Part shown: positions 19,742-30,054 of the stretch, in pieces | How the letters are laid out: each line of letters begins with the position of its first letter | Position numbering within the stretch: the first letter of the stretch is position 1 | Assembly (NCBI RefSeq): GCF_963678635.1 | Contig: NC_087068.1 | Coordinates: 29,886,318 to 29,950,317, forward strand | DNA from: Symsagittifera roscoffensis | Taxonomy: Eukaryota > Xenacoelomorpha > Acoela > Convolutidae | Direction of reading: 5' to 3' | Length of the DNA: 64,000 nt | Program-made: the position numbers and the translations under genes | Notes under the pieces: model-generated | What the model was told of the DNA's origin: nothing | Seen by the model: only the letters and a program-made list of their open reading frames with translations | Database searches by the model: none

Positions 19742-20353
19742 CTAAGCTGCCCCCTTCTTTTTTGCCATGACTACCCCGCAAGCCCAAGGCGACTTCGAGA
19801 GTTCTATCATGTCGTATTCGAGCAACGTTTCTAATTCCGCTCGGCACGCTCCCGATTTATGTGGCGTCATTCGTCTTGCGCCTTCCCTATGGGGAACGGC
19901 GTCTTCCTCCAGTCGGATTTCGTGTTCGACGAAGTTACAACAACCGATATCCGCCTTATGTTTCAAAAGTACATCCGCGTTCCGATTTAAAACCGCCCGC
20001 AATGATTCAAAATCTCCCTCGCCTATTTTCCCATTCAAGTGTTCTATCTTCGGCAAAACAAATTTTTTGGATTCTAGTTCATATGAAGAGGGGCGTTCCG
20101 GAAAATTTGAGCAGCTCGACAAGCCGTCGTCTGTTTCGGATTTCATTGAAAACAGTTTATTATTAGAGTTAAATTCATTATTAATTTTTAAAGTTATATC
20201 TCTATTGGCATGACAAGGGCAGTCCTTCACGTCATATCTCTTCAAGTTTTGTGTCTCCTCATAGTCGGTCCTCATCGGCAAAGCGTAACCAAGTTTCTTT
20301 CCACGCTGGATGAAACCGTGGTGACGTGTGTGCTCAATAACACACTGACACAC
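19742..20353 (-). CDS. Pre-RT and RT fingers (left)
   Basis: 203 codons, with RLEEDAVPHREGARRMTP and LLEYDMIELSKSPWACGVV, the fingers region of Ty3/gypsy RTs. The upstream part (KKLGYALPMRTDYEE) is the protease-RT connection. The frame ends at KKKG where the core RT would continue. The right counterpart is 39016-39567. Confidence 0.8.
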   Translation of the reverse strand: MCQCVIEHTRHHGFIQRGKKLGYALPMRTDYEETQNLKRYDVKDCPCHANRDITLKINNEFNSNNKLFSMKSETDDGLSSCSNFPERPSSYELESKKFVLPKIEHLNGKIGEGDFESLRAVLNRNADVLLKHKADIGCCNFVEHEIRLEEDAVPHREGARRMTPHKSGACRAELETLLEYDMIELSKSPWACGVVMAKKKGAA

Positions 20354-20690
20354 AGTCCGTTTCGAGTTACAGAGAAGCTCCGGCCTAAAATCACTGAACC
20401 TTTACTATTTGGGTTCGGTACTAGACAAACCTGTTTCCTATCACTTAACGAGTTCAAATTTCTCATCCTAAAAATAGCTACCACAGCTTGGCGCGGCTGT
20501 AGTCTAACTTTTCTATCTAGAAAAATTGGCATTTTGTTTTCATCCGTTATTATCCTTTTTATTTAATTGGTCGCTTAAGATACTTCCGTTCCGGGTTTCT
20601 GATACTTTTTAAGCCGTTATTCAAGTCAATCATAACGTCGAAACTCCTGACAAAATCTCTGACCAAGATGAACTGGTCGGAGTTGTCTTA
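20354..20690 (-). pseudogene. Protease-RT connection (left)
   Basis: Minus-strand codons FLDRKVRLQPRQAVVAIF and SVILGRSFSV give a beta-rich spacer between protease and RT fingers. The frame shifts relative to both neighbours. It is shared with the right arm around 38760-39000, where it is shorter. Confidence 0.6.
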
Positions 20691-21172
20691 ATTCTCTACC
20701 ACCAGGAAGCTCATCCAAAGATACCGTCCTCCCATGTGGAGGACCGTTTTTGGTGTTTCTCCGGCTACGTAAATCGCTCCTCGAATGGCTGCCGCCGGAA
20801 GCCCATTCGTCGGAATTAGGTCTTTCCTCATGAAGCCCTTTCTTTCCCAAGTTTTCATCGGCATCACGCTTACTACTGTTTCTTGTGTCCAGAAGCCCCG
20901 TGACTCCGATTTTCTTCCCCGTTGGTGTCGAGCAGATTCTTCTTCGTATCCTATGTGCACCGCGACTTAATCCATCATGGCGTCGTGGCCTATCTTACGG
21001 ACTTTAAGTTCTTCTTCACCCAAGTATATTTGCCCCATTTGATCACTGTCTGTCGTCACGTACGTCCTAGTGTAGATACTGATCCCGTCCACGATCAACA
21101 TCACTTGATACGGTCCATAGACTACCACGTAGCGCCCGCGAACTTTCTTTATTCATATTCTCTACGACGAAG
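20691..21172 (-). pseudogene. Duplicated protease segment (left only)
   Basis: Tandem copy, 485 bp away, of the protease ORF end at 21175-21655. It includes VSVMPMKTWERKGF, AGETPKTVLHMGG and WMSFLVVEN, but its active-site frame is broken. The right arm has one copy, so this is a private tandem duplication. Confidence 0.8.
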
Positions 21173-21174
21173 TC

Positions 21175-21708
21175 TTAATTCTCTACCACCAGGAAGCTCA
21201 TCCAAAGATACCGTCCTCCCATGTGGAGGACCGTTTTTGGTGTTTTTCCGGCTACGTAAATCGCTCCTCGAATGGCTGCCGCCGGAAGCCCATTCGTCGG
21301 AATTAGGTCTTCCCTCATGAAGCCCATTCTTTCCCAAGTTTTTATCGGCATCACACTCACTGCCGCTCCTGTGTCCAGAAGCCCTGTGACTCCGATTTTC
21401 GTTCCGTTGGTGTCGAGCAGATGTGCGGTCACATCTGCTTCATACCCAATGTGTACTGCATCTTGTTCCATCATGGCGTCATGGCCTATCCTGCGGACTT
21501 TGAGTTCCTCCTCACCCAAATAGATCTGCCCCATTTGATCATTATCTGTTGTTACATAAGTCCTAGTGTAGATACTGATTCCGTCCACGTTCAGCATCAC
21601 TTGATACGGCCCATAGACCTCTAGGTAGCGTCCATGAAGTTTCTTCATGCGAGGGTCACCCGTTGTTAGTAGCGCTCGCACAGCTCTTGACTCAGTGCGT
21701 GGCTCCAC
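21175..21708 (-). CDS. Retroviral-type aspartic protease (left)
   Basis: 177 codons. Active site GLLDTGAAVSVMP; the later hydrophobic AGKTPKTVLHMGG and WMSFLVVEN segments complete the fold of a monomer. The first ~90 residues (RYLEVYGPYQVMLNVDG) belong to the gag-protease junction. It would cut the polyprotein. Right counterpart 38204-38709. The frame is intact. Confidence 0.85.
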   Translation of the reverse strand: MEPRTESRAVRALLTTGDPRMKKLHGRYLEVYGPYQVMLNVDGISIYTRTYVTTDNDQMGQIYLGEEELKVRRIGHDAMMEQDAVHIGYEADVTAHLLDTNGTKIGVTGLLDTGAAVSVMPIKTWERMGFMREDLIPTNGLPAAAIRGAIYVAGKTPKTVLHMGGRYLWMSFLVVEN

Positions 21709-21726
21709 CTGTCTCAGATAATCTGC

Positions 21727-22071
21727 CTATGTATCCAAATGCATCAAAGTGGATTCTGATGGTTCACTCAGATTTCTGATTACCTGGTGTGCCGCTACCG
21801 AGATTATCGATTGTATTTTACTTCCCTGTGGCACCATACCGAACATCTGCCCGGAGATAACATTTAGTTTCATGCTCAAACTGCTTGGTGCTTTCGTTTC
21901 CTCTGCCTCTGTTGCTTCAAAGACATTCAGCTTCCCCTGTGTTTTCTCATTTTCCAGTTCAAGCTTAGCTTTTTGTTCGATCTCCTTCGTTACCAACTCC
22001 TGCTGGACTTTGTTTAAGGCATCTATTGCCGCTGCCTTGTAGTCGATTTTGAAATCCTCCGCTGCAGTCAC
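21727..22071 (-). CDS. Gag C-terminal region (left)
   Basis: 114 codons. A charged helical stretch (QQELVTKEIEQKAKLE) looks like a coiled coil, then IISVAAHQVIRNLSE. It lies between the zinc knuckles and protease. A third piece of the same sequence, in plus orientation, sits at 29191-29422. Confidence 0.65.
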   Translation of the reverse strand: MTAAEDFKIDYKAAAIDALNKVQQELVTKEIEQKAKLELENEKTQGKLNVFEATEAEETKAPSSLSMKLNVISGQMFGMVPQGSKIQSIISVAAHQVIRNLSEPSESTLMHLDT

Positions 22072-22550
22072 TAGTTCCGGTTAACTTGTTTCTTTTGTTA
22101 CAGCCTGCATTTTTTTTTCGTCAGCTCTTGCGGCTTCTCTTTCCTGCACGCCTCTGCTTTCCTCACTCAACAGGCATGCCTTCCTTGCTTTCACGCCCGA
22201 CAAAGCTTCCGCATGCCTTGGATGCTTGATGTCTGCCACCGCATCCCGAATTTTTGGACAACCCGATTTAAAATGACCCTCCAAGTTACAAAAGAACCGC
22301 CGAACTTGGCAGTTACTCCTCATGAAATCTTCATCATCGACTTCTGACTCATCTTCATCTAGAGGCTAAAGCCTATTGCCTCCATGCCCTGTTGATAGGT
22401 TGCGCATGCTGATATATGATGGTCTGTCGGGCTGCAGTTTACACAAGAGCGTCTCCTGTCCATATCACCCCTTGGTTTGAACCAGTTGTTACCTTGGTTT
22501 GCTGGTCCATTGTTAAAATTGCCATAATTGTTCTTCTCGATGGAGGCTTT
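22072..22550 (-). pseudogene. Nucleocapsid zinc knuckles (left)
   Basis: A full CCHC knuckle (CVNC, His, Cys) is read at about 22401-22450. A second, RFFCNLEGHFKSGC, has lost its first Cys to Arg. Such knuckles bind genomic RNA. Frameshifts separate the two. In the right arm the first knuckle is deleted in part. Confidence 0.75.
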
Positions 22551-22552
22551 AG

Positions 22553-23178
22553 TCAGAGAAAGTCCTTTGATTTGAGTCTCAACTCTTCTGGTGAAGGCGC
22601 ATTGGTTGATAGTGGTGTGTAATGTGTCGCCAACATCGTTCGAAGATCGTCGTTCTTTACACCGTCGATAAATTTTGAGGCTACCGCTAGATTCATCCTG
22701 CTGTTTGACTCATCTGGTTGACTACGCCTTCTAAGCATCCTCGAATCATCTAAAAACTTGTCTATCGTCTCGTCTTCACGTTACCTCCGTTTCTTGAAGC
22801 GCATCATCGCTTAGTGTCCATTTACTCCGGAGCTGAATCGATTTAACAAGATTTCAAAGATTTTCTCAGCTGTGTCTCGCTGGTATTGCTTCTTGGCCAT
22901 CACGCAGTTTAGGGCTTTCCCTTCCAAGTTGCTGGTGAGCGCACTGCCTTCTTGTCTTTCTGTCAATTATTCCTCTTCAAAATGCAGTTCATGACTTCTA
23001 TCCAGGTACCAATACAGCCGTCAAATTGGTCCTTGTAGCATCTTGGTTTCTTAAACACTCTTCTTGACTTTTCACTCTGTTCACTGGTTCTAGCTAACCT
23101 CGTCAGGACAGTTTCCAAAGACCTGTTCACAGGCTCAAAGGCCGTGGCCGTTGATGTTGCATCCCTTGAAATTCCCAC
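22553..23178 (-). pseudogene. Gag capsid-like region (left)
   Basis: FDGCIGTWIEVM, LTSNLEGKALNCVMAKKQ, REDETIDKFLDD and MNLAVASKFIDGVK form a typical Ty3 retrotransposon Gag capsid order, across frameshifts near 22965 and 22790. It forms the particle shell. Right counterpart 36830-37346. Confidence 0.8.
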
Positions 23179-23462
23179 CTGAGCGTCATTGACCCCTGAT
23201 GAAGGCGCTTGGTCCTCCCTTCCGTTCGAATCGCTGGGATGATTTCTTCTTCGATTCCCATGATTCCATTTCGAGGAATCATGTCTCCCAGTAGCGCGTT
23301 CACGTTGTATCGGTCGTGTGAGGTTGGTCCATTGCCAGTTGAACTTCCTCTGAAGTTTTGGCCGCGCGGCCTATTATCGCCTGAGGTATAGCTAGATGAA
23401 CTCCCCTTACCTGTCGTGGATCCATATGTCGTTCTTCTGTTAGGTTGTTCATTGAAGATCAC
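23127..23462 (-). CDS. Gag Ser/Gly-rich segment (left)
   Basis: 111 codons without a confident ATG start (the frame opens on GTG). Low-complexity Ser/Gly/Arg-rich (GKGSSSSYTSGDNRPRGQNF). It lies between the coiled coil and the capsid region and is probably a flexible linker of one larger Gag, now split by a frameshift. Confidence 0.55.
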   Translation of the reverse strand: MIFNEQPNRRTTYGSTTGKGSSSSYTSGDNRPRGQNFRGSSTGNGPTSHDRYNVNALLGDMIPRNGIMGIEEEIIPAIRTEGRTKRLHQGSMTLRWEFQGMQHQRPRPLSL

Positions 23463-23824
23463 TCTGGGCTCCCTATTTGGTTCCTTGAGTTCGCTTTTTC
23501 ATTTCTAGATTCACTCCTGTTTCCTATTAGACCATCCAGCCTATCTATTATAGCCTGAGTACGCCTCTCCATAATCGCGTCTATTCTGGTGTCAAGAGTC
23601 CCAAGAGTCTGCTCTTGTTGAGTTCTCAACTTCTCCATGTCATCTCTCAATCGTGTCTCTCTTTGCTCAGCTTCCTTTGTCATTCGTGACAAGTTTTTGG
23701 CCCAGTGTTCGTCCTTCCTTTCCTTCAAGCGTTTTTCGCTTCTGCTGACTTCTTGTCTACTGCGGTTAATCTCCTCCCGCAGGCTTTCTCTCTCGACGTG
23801 GACTGTTCTTTCTAGTTCACTCAT
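23459..23824 (-). CDS. Gag coiled-coil protein segment (left)
   Basis: 121 codons from MSELERT. Almost entirely charged heptad-like sequence (ERESLREEINRSRQEVSRSE), a strong coiled-coil candidate for Gag multimerisation. It is followed at once by the Ser/Gly-rich segment in another frame. A duplicate is at 26320-26685 and the right counterpart is 36074-36412. Confidence 0.75.
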   Translation of the reverse strand: MSELERTVHVERESLREEINRSRQEVSRSEKRLKERKDEHWAKNLSRMTKEAEQRETRLRDDMEKLRTQQEQTLGTLDTRIDAIMERRTQAIIDRLDGLIGNRSESRNEKANSRNQIGSPE

Positions 23825-23884
23825 TCTTTAAGACATCTGTTCATTCTGTTCTCCTAGGCTGCTCACTATGTTGGTCAAGGCTTC

Positions 23885-24299
23885 TTCGAGTTATGCTTCA
23901 CACTTTCATTTCGAGGTAGCTTGATGCTGGTCGAGACTGGAGCCTTGCTTCGCTGCCTCAAAGTTTCCTAGTTTTTCGCTTCTGGATCCACTGGTGGGTC
24001 ACTTGGCCTTGCATTTGTGTTTTTGCCAGGCTGCACTTCCCAATTCGTCCCGGCCAAAAAATCTCTTGACTGGTTCATCTCATTTGCCGACTTGCTTATT
24101 GTCCTGACGATACAAAAACGGTCAGTTGAGCTAGTTCCTCAATTGGTGTATGCATTATTTTCCTGGGTCAAGTTATTGAGGCTTACTTGAGATCTGATGT
24201 CATCTTGTTCACCATTGTCCTCCTCTTCTTCCTGGGTTTCTGCTTCATCGCCTGTACCCGCTGCCATGGTAAATGGAAAGAAGGTTCTCAAAGTGTTTT
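23885..24299 (-). pseudogene. Gag N-terminal segment 2 (left)
   Basis: Acidic stretch (ETQEEEEDN) then NEMNQSRDFLAGTNW and PPVDPEAKN, with stops. The right counterpart 35586-36032 is open over 148 codons. Unknown function, probably part of a long Gag N-terminus. Confidence 0.6.
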
Positions 24300-24734
24300 T
24301 CACTCGTTCCAAAAACGAGGAGGACGTTGCCGGTTTCTCCGTCTACCATGCATCGTGGTGTTATCAGTCGGTGGTCTTGTAGTCGCCACGTTTTCAGTAG
24401 AGACGTCGGAGAGTTCCGAATTTTCCTCTCGATCTAGAGTCCAGGTGGAAGTTGCAAAATCTTGGCCTTGTTCTACCGGGTCAGATTCACTTGCCAATTT
24501 TCTGTTCTCAATCCCTTCCTTTCCACGTCCTGCTCCATTGTCTTCCAAAGCAGGGTCCGGGTGGATCTCTACTTCTAGCGTTGCCTTTTGTCCTTCTGAG
24601 GACTTTTGACTCCTAGTTTCAACCAATCTGCCTGAAAGTTTCTTCCCTTTGCTGGTCCGGGTGCGTGCGATCTTTTCCAAAAAAGGGTCGTTCATCGACT
24701 TTCTTCTTTGGGATAAATCTCCTAGAGCTATCAC
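24300..24734 (-). CDS. Gag N-terminal segment 1 (left)
   Basis: 144 codons, basic N-terminal half (RTRTSKGKKLSGRLVETR), acidic middle, basic end (MHGRRRNRQRPPRF). No family recognised. A short alternative start (ATG about 24768, MSLDKSKIPELSD) precedes it in another frame. It is the first ORF after the LTR. The antisense frame here reads as a hydrophobic protein but is a shadow. Confidence 0.6.
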   Translation of the reverse strand: MIALGDLSQRRKSMNDPFLEKIARTRTSKGKKLSGRLVETRSQKSSEGQKATLEVEIHPDPALEDNGAGRGKEGIENRKLASESDPVEQGQDFATSTWTLDREENSELSDVSTENVATTRPPTDNTTMHGRRRNRQRPPRFWNE

Positions 24735-24810
24735 TTAGTTCAGGTATCTTTGACTTGTCTAGACTCATTCTCTATTTCACTTCTTATCGCTTCTACACTC
24801 AATTCAAAGT

Positions 24811-25998
24811 TTATATTGTTTGACTACTACTAATAATAACACAACACAATAAATTCCCCAAATGTTACTTAAATAGTGACCACGAATCTTTGAAGGTTAT
24901 CACAGTACTGCGTGTAAGGATTTTATTCGCAACAGTTGAGTATTAGTTATTCGACATGAAACTAGCACAAAATGATGATATCAATATATTTAAATGATAG
25001 TGTACTCACTACCCAGCCAAGAACAATTATTTTTAATTTAAAACCAAAATTAAAGAAAATAGAAAAGATTTTTTCAAAAAAGATGTATGTGCAATTGTAT
25101 GTTGAACTTGTTTCTGAGGAAAGAGCTTTCCCTGATCAGTGCCGCTCTGAACAGACAAAACTTAAAGGCAATTTTTTTCTAGTGGGCGTCTCTTGCACCC
25201 ACCGAGTCCTGTGTTACCTATCTGCCTTCGGATTGCCCGAGCTAGACCTACTAAAATCCTCAAGGCAATCACTCTTCCAAAAAAACAATTTGGATTTTAG
25301 TCCACATGAGTCAGTATCGAACTCTGTTTTCAGTTAGAATTAGCGTTGCGAATCTCCGGGCTTAAACTTTTTCAGTCAATTGTTTCTAGCCTGATTCTTG
25401 ATATTCTATAATTTTTACTATGTATATCACTCCTACTACGTACGTTTTGCAATCCATAGAATCACGTGCTTTACAGGTTAAAAAAAACGTGTAACTCCGG
25501 GTTAACAAAATAGGACCCTTCCGTGTAGGGACCTTTCCGGATTAGCAAAGTTAGGACCCTTTCGGATGGGTGAAAATTGGATCCTTCCGGATTGGTGAAA
25601 TTGGGACCCTTCCGGATTGTTGAAAATGGGACCCTTCCGGATAGGGACCCTTCCGGATTAGCCAAATTAGGACCCTTCCGGATTGGTGAAAATGGAACCC
25701 TTCCAGATTAGTGAAATTGGGACCCTTCCGGATTGGTGAAAATGGGACCCTTCCTGATTGAGATTCTTTCGGATTGGTGAAAAAGGGACCCCTCCGGAAT
25801 GGTGAAAAAGGGACCCTTCCGGATTTGGACACCTAAGGATTGGTGAAATATGGGACCCTTCCGGATTGGTGAAAATTGGACCCTTCCGGATTGGAACCCC
25901 TTCGGATTGGTGCAATTGGGACCCTTCCGGATTGACAACCCTCAGGTTTTGTAAAATAGCTTTTCCGGATCGATTAAATTTTGCACACGAGACCCTTA
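24811..25998 (-). repeat. Downstream part of 5' LTR (left)
   Basis: The minus strand runs from the 25-bp minisatellite (25990 to 25490) through a ~500-bp AT-rich part to a TATTTAA box near 24870 and the gag leader. It recurs within 27672-28860 (left tandem copy) and at 31262-32500 and 33844-35082 in the right arm. The four copies are nearly identical. Confidence 0.7.
25490..25990 (-). repeat. 25-bp minisatellite in LTR (left copy 1)
   Basis: About 20 imperfect units of a ~25-bp motif with core GGAAGGGTCC followed by an A/T-rich part and CACCAATCC (minus strand). All three minus frames stay open over several units and give repetitive peptides, which I treat as a by-product of the repeat. It could serve as an array of protein-binding sites in the LTR. 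Confidence 0.85.
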
Positions 25999-26138
25999 TA
26001 TTGTTTGACTACTAATAATAATAACACAACACAATAAATTCCCCAAATGTTACTTAAATAGTGACCACGAATCTTTGAAGGTTATCACAGTACTGCGTGT
26101 AAGGATTTTATTCGCAACAGTTGAGTATTAGTTATTCG

Positions 26139-28999
26139 ATCATGTCTCCCAGTAGCGCGTTCACGTTGTATCGGTCGTGTGAGGTTGGTCCATTGCCAGT
26201 TGAACTTCCCCTGAAGTTTTGGCCGCGCGGCCTATTATCGCCTGAGGTATAGCTAGATGAACTCCCCTTACCTGTCGTGGATCCATATGTCGTTCTTCTG
26301 TTAGGTTGTTCATTGAAGATCACTCTGGGCTCCCTACTTGGTTCCTTGAGTTCGCTTTTTCATTTCTAGATTCACTCCTGTTTCCTATTAGACCATCCAG
26401 CCTATCTATTATAGCCTGAGTACGCCTCTCCATAATCGCGTCTATTCTGGTGTCAAGAGTCCCAAGAGTCTGCTCTTGTTGAGTTCTCAACTTCTCCATG
26501 TCATCTCTCAATCGTGTCTCTCTTTGCTCAGCTTCCTTTGTCATTCGTGACAAGTTTTTGGCCCAGTGTTCGTCCTTCCTTTCCTTCAAGCGTTTTTCGC
26601 TTCTGCTGACTTCTTGTCTACTGCGGTTAATCTCCTCCCGCAGGCTTTCTCTCTCGACGTGGACTGTTCTTTCTAGTTCACTCATTCTTTAAGACATCTG
26701 TTCATTCTGTTCTCCTAGGCTGCTCACTATGTTGGCCAAGGCTTCTCCGAGTTATGCTTCACCCTTTCATTTCGAGGTAGCTTGATGCTGGTCGAGACTG
26801 GAGCCTTGCTTCGCTGCCTCAAAGTTTCCTCGTTTTTCGCTTCTGGATCCACTGGTGGGTCACTTGGCCTTGCATTTGTGTTTTTGCCAGGCTGCACTTC
26901 CCAATTCGTCCCGGCCAAAAAATCTCTTGACTGGTTCATCTCATTTGCCGACTTGCTTATTGTCCTGACGATACAAAAACGGTCAGTTGAGCTAGTTCCT
27001 CAATTGGTGTATGCATTATTTTCCTGGGTCAAGTTATTGAGGCTTACTTGAGATCTGATGTCATCTTGTTCACCATTGTCCTCCTCTTCTTCCTGGGTTT
27101 CTGCTTCATCGCCTGTACCCGCTGCCATGGTAAATGGAAAGAAGGTTCTCAAAGTGTTTTTCACTCGTTCCAAAAACGAGGAGGACGTTGCCGGTTTCTC
27201 CGTCTACCATGCATCGTGGTGTTATCAGTCGGTGGTCTTGTAGTCGCCACGTTTTCAGTAGAGACGTCGGAGAGTTCCGAATTTTCCTCTCGATCTAGAG
27301 TCCAGGTGGAAGTTGCAAAATCTTGGCCTTGTTCTACCGGGTCAGATTCACTTGCCAATTTTCTGTTCTCAATCCCTTCCTTTCCACGTCCTGTTCCATT
27401 GTCTTCCAAAGCAGGGTCCGGGTGGATCTCTACTTCTAGCGTTGCCTTTTGTCCTTCTGAGGACTTTTGACTCCTAGTTTCAACCAATCTACCTGAAAGT
27501 TTCTTCCCTTTGCTGGTCCGGGTGCGTGCGATCCTTTCCAAAAAAGGGTCGTTCATCGACTTTCTTCTTTGGGATAAATCTCCTAGAGCTATCACTTAGT
27601 TCAGGTATCTTTGACTTGTCTAGACTCATTCTCTATTTCACTTCTTATCGCTTCTACACTCAATTCAAAGTTTATATTGTTTGACTACTACTAATAATAA
27701 CACAACACAATAAATTCCCCAAATGTTACTTAAATAGTGACCACGAATCTTTGAAGGTTATCACAGTACTGCGTGTAAGGATTTTATTCGCAACAGTTGA
27801 GTATTAGTTATTCGACATGAAACTAGCACAAAATGATGATATCAATATATTTAAATGATAGTGTACTCACTACCCAGCCAAGAACAATTATTTTTAATTT
27901 AAAACCAAAATTAAAGAAAATAGAAAAGATTTTTTCAAAAAAGATGTATGTGCAATTGTATGTTGAACTTGTTTCTGAGGAAAGAGCTTTCCCTGATCAG
28001 TGCCGCTCTGAACAGACAAAACTTAAAGGCAATTTTTTTCTAGTGGGCGTCTCTTGCACCCACCGAGTCCTGTGTTACCTATCTGCCTTCGGATTGCCCG
28101 AGCTAGACCTACTAAAATCCTCAAGGCAATCACTCTTCCAAAAAAACAATTTGGATTTTAGTCCACATGAGTCAGTATCGAACTCTGTTTTCAGTTAGAA
28201 TTAGCGTTGCGAATCTCCGGGCTTAAACTTTTTCAGTCACTTGTTTCTAGCCTGATTCTTGATATTCTATAATTTTTACTATGTATATCACTCCTACTAC
28301 GTACGTTTTGCAATCCATAGAATCACGTGCTTTACAGGTTAAAAAAAACGTGTAACTCCGGGTTAACAAAATAGGACCCTTCCGTGTAGGGACCTTTCCG
28401 GATTAGCAAAGTTAGGACCCTTTCGGATGGGTGAAAATTGGATCCTTCCGGATTGGTGAAATTGGGACCCTTCCGGATTGTTGAAAATGGGACCCTTCCG
28501 GATAGGGACCCTTCCGGATTAGCCAAATTAGGACCCTTCCGGATTGGTGAAAATGGAACCCTTCCAGATTAGTGAAATTGGGACCCTTCCGGATTGGTGA
28601 AAATGGGACCCTTCCTGATTGAGATTCTTTCGGATTGGTGAAAAAGGGACCCCTCCGGAATGGTGAAAAAAGGACCCTTCCGGATTTGGACACCTAAGGA
28701 TTGGTGAAATATGGGACCCTTCCGGATTGGTGAAAATTGGACCCTTCCGGATTGGAACCCCTTCGGATTGGTGCAATTGGGACCCTTCCGGATTGACAAC
28801 CCTCAGGTTTTGTAAAATAGCTTTTCCGGATCGATTAAATTTTGCACACGAGACCCTTATATTGTTTGACTACTAATAATAATAACACAACACAATAAAT
28901 TCCCCAAATGTTACTTAAATAGTGACCACGAATCTTTGAAGGTTATCACAGTACTGCGTGTAAGGATTTTATTCGCAACAGTTGAGTATTAGTTATTCG
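26139..28999. repeat. Left tandem duplication, unit 2
   Basis: Copy of 23278-26138. It contains duplicate minus-strand gag segments 26132-26323, 26320-26685 (coiled coil, 121 codons), 26727-26939 and 27161-27595 (144 codons), plus a second minisatellite at 28351-28851. Divergence from unit 1 is only a handful of bases, so the duplication is younger than the split of the two arms. Confidence 0.9.
28351..28851 (-). repeat. 25-bp minisatellite in LTR (left copy 2)
   Basis: Same GGAAGGGTCC-based array as 25490-25990, displaced by 2861 bp. Confidence 0.85.
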
Positions 29000-29190
29000 A
29001 TATGAAACTAGCACAAAATGATGATATTAATATATTTAAATGATAGTGTACTCACTACCCAGCCAAAAACAATTATTTTTAATTTAAAACCAAAATGAAA
29101 GAAAATAGAAAAGATTTTTTCAAAAAAGATGTATGTGCACTTGTATGTTGAACTTGTTTCTGAGGAAAGAGCTTTCCCTGATCAGTCCCT

Positions 29191-29422
29191 GATCAGATCG
29201 AACAAAAAGCTAAGCTTGAACTGGAAAATGAGAAAACACAGGGGAAGCTGAACGTCTTTGAAGCAACAGAGGCAGAGGAAACGAAAGCACCAAGCAGTTT
29301 GAGCATGAAACTAAATGTTATCTCCGGGCAGATGTTCGGTATGGTGCCACAGGGAAGTAAAATACAATCGATAATCTCGGTAGCGGGACACCAGGTAATC
29401 AGAAATCTGAGTGAACTATCAG
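29191..29422 (+). pseudogene. Inverted gag fragment inside left LTR region
   Basis: Plus-strand sequence identical in content to 37903-38120 (gag C-terminal coiled coil, EQKAKLELENEKTQGKLN), lying between two minus-oriented LTR pieces (28860-29190 and 29430-30545). It replaces about 1 kb of LTR. This is a rearrangement scar, not a gene. Confidence 0.8.
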
Positions 29423-30054
29423 AATTGAGCTTAAGCATCTGATTTGTCACTTCACCTTAACTGTGAAGGGTCTTAGAAGTGTTCTAGTTTCAACTCAATT
29501 ATGGTTTCCCGGGTACTTTAGCCCTCCTTTTTTGCCGAGAAAAGCGAATAATAGCCTTATTTAACCGTTAGTATCTTTTGGTAGGGGTAATATGGGCTTT
29601 TCAAAATTTTTTTTAAAAAGGTGAAGATTCATTTTTTTGATCTTAATAATCGGTCTTTTTACTATGTTTCTTACTGAAAAACGGTATAGGAGTGTTAATA
29701 CAGGTAATATACATGATATTCCCCTCCTGGTTTGTTCAATATCCGAATTAATGTGATAACTCGGAAATTCGCAACTCGGTGAAGGGTAATTCGTACCCCC
29801 CCCCCCACTGATTGACTTTTGTACCAAAGGGGATACAGAACTTGTTAACAATACCCAACAGTCGATAGTTGTTGTCCTTGAGCCCGTTCTTTCGGTGGTT
29901 TTCCTAACATCGGGTCGACAAAAACGTTACTGCTTTCCGGTTTCGACCAGAACGCTGAAATTAACTTAGTTACATGTAAAAATAGTGAGCTCATGGCTGG
30001 GTCTCAGTATCCGCAGACCACGAGGTCACTCATAAAAACAGGGCTACTACTACT

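Larger units (their letters stand above)
23278..26138. repeat. Left tandem duplication, unit 1
   Basis: 2861-bp unit spanning gag N-terminal segments and the downstream LTR. It is repeated as 26139-28999 with very few differences. The join (about 26139) fuses LTR promoter sequence to the middle of the gag Ser/Gly segment, so unit 2 is truncated at its gag end. Confidence 0.9.
1..30054. repeat. Left arm of giant inverted repeat
   Basis: This stretch is matched in reverse complement, in the same element order, by 30571-54430. Anchors read on both sides: 1-90 with about 54345-54430, the PHD/RT element 8416-10497 with 50105-52169, and the LTR element 12360-25000 with 35700-50037. The arms differ by scattered substitutions and by large private indels. 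This arm alone has PLE-1 (2019-6212), a doubled flank, a block at about 11620-12355 and a duplicated protease segment. It lacks the counterpart of 44800-48715. The arm may continue before base 1, which cannot be seen. Confidence 0.9.

Noticed and set aside
24187-24609. Plus-strand ORF with a hydrophobic, signal-peptide-like start (also 27048-27470 and, minus, 35289-35711)
   Set aside because: It is exactly antisense to the gag N-terminal segment and shifts with it in every duplicate; a shadow of the real frame.
25471-25938. Overlapping minus-strand ORFs encoding Pro/Gly/Ser-rich repeat peptides (and copies at 28332-28799, 31336-31792, 33918-34374)
   Set aside because: All frames are open because a 25-bp stop-poor DNA repeat is translated three ways. 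The repeat lies in the LTR, and no frame is preferred.
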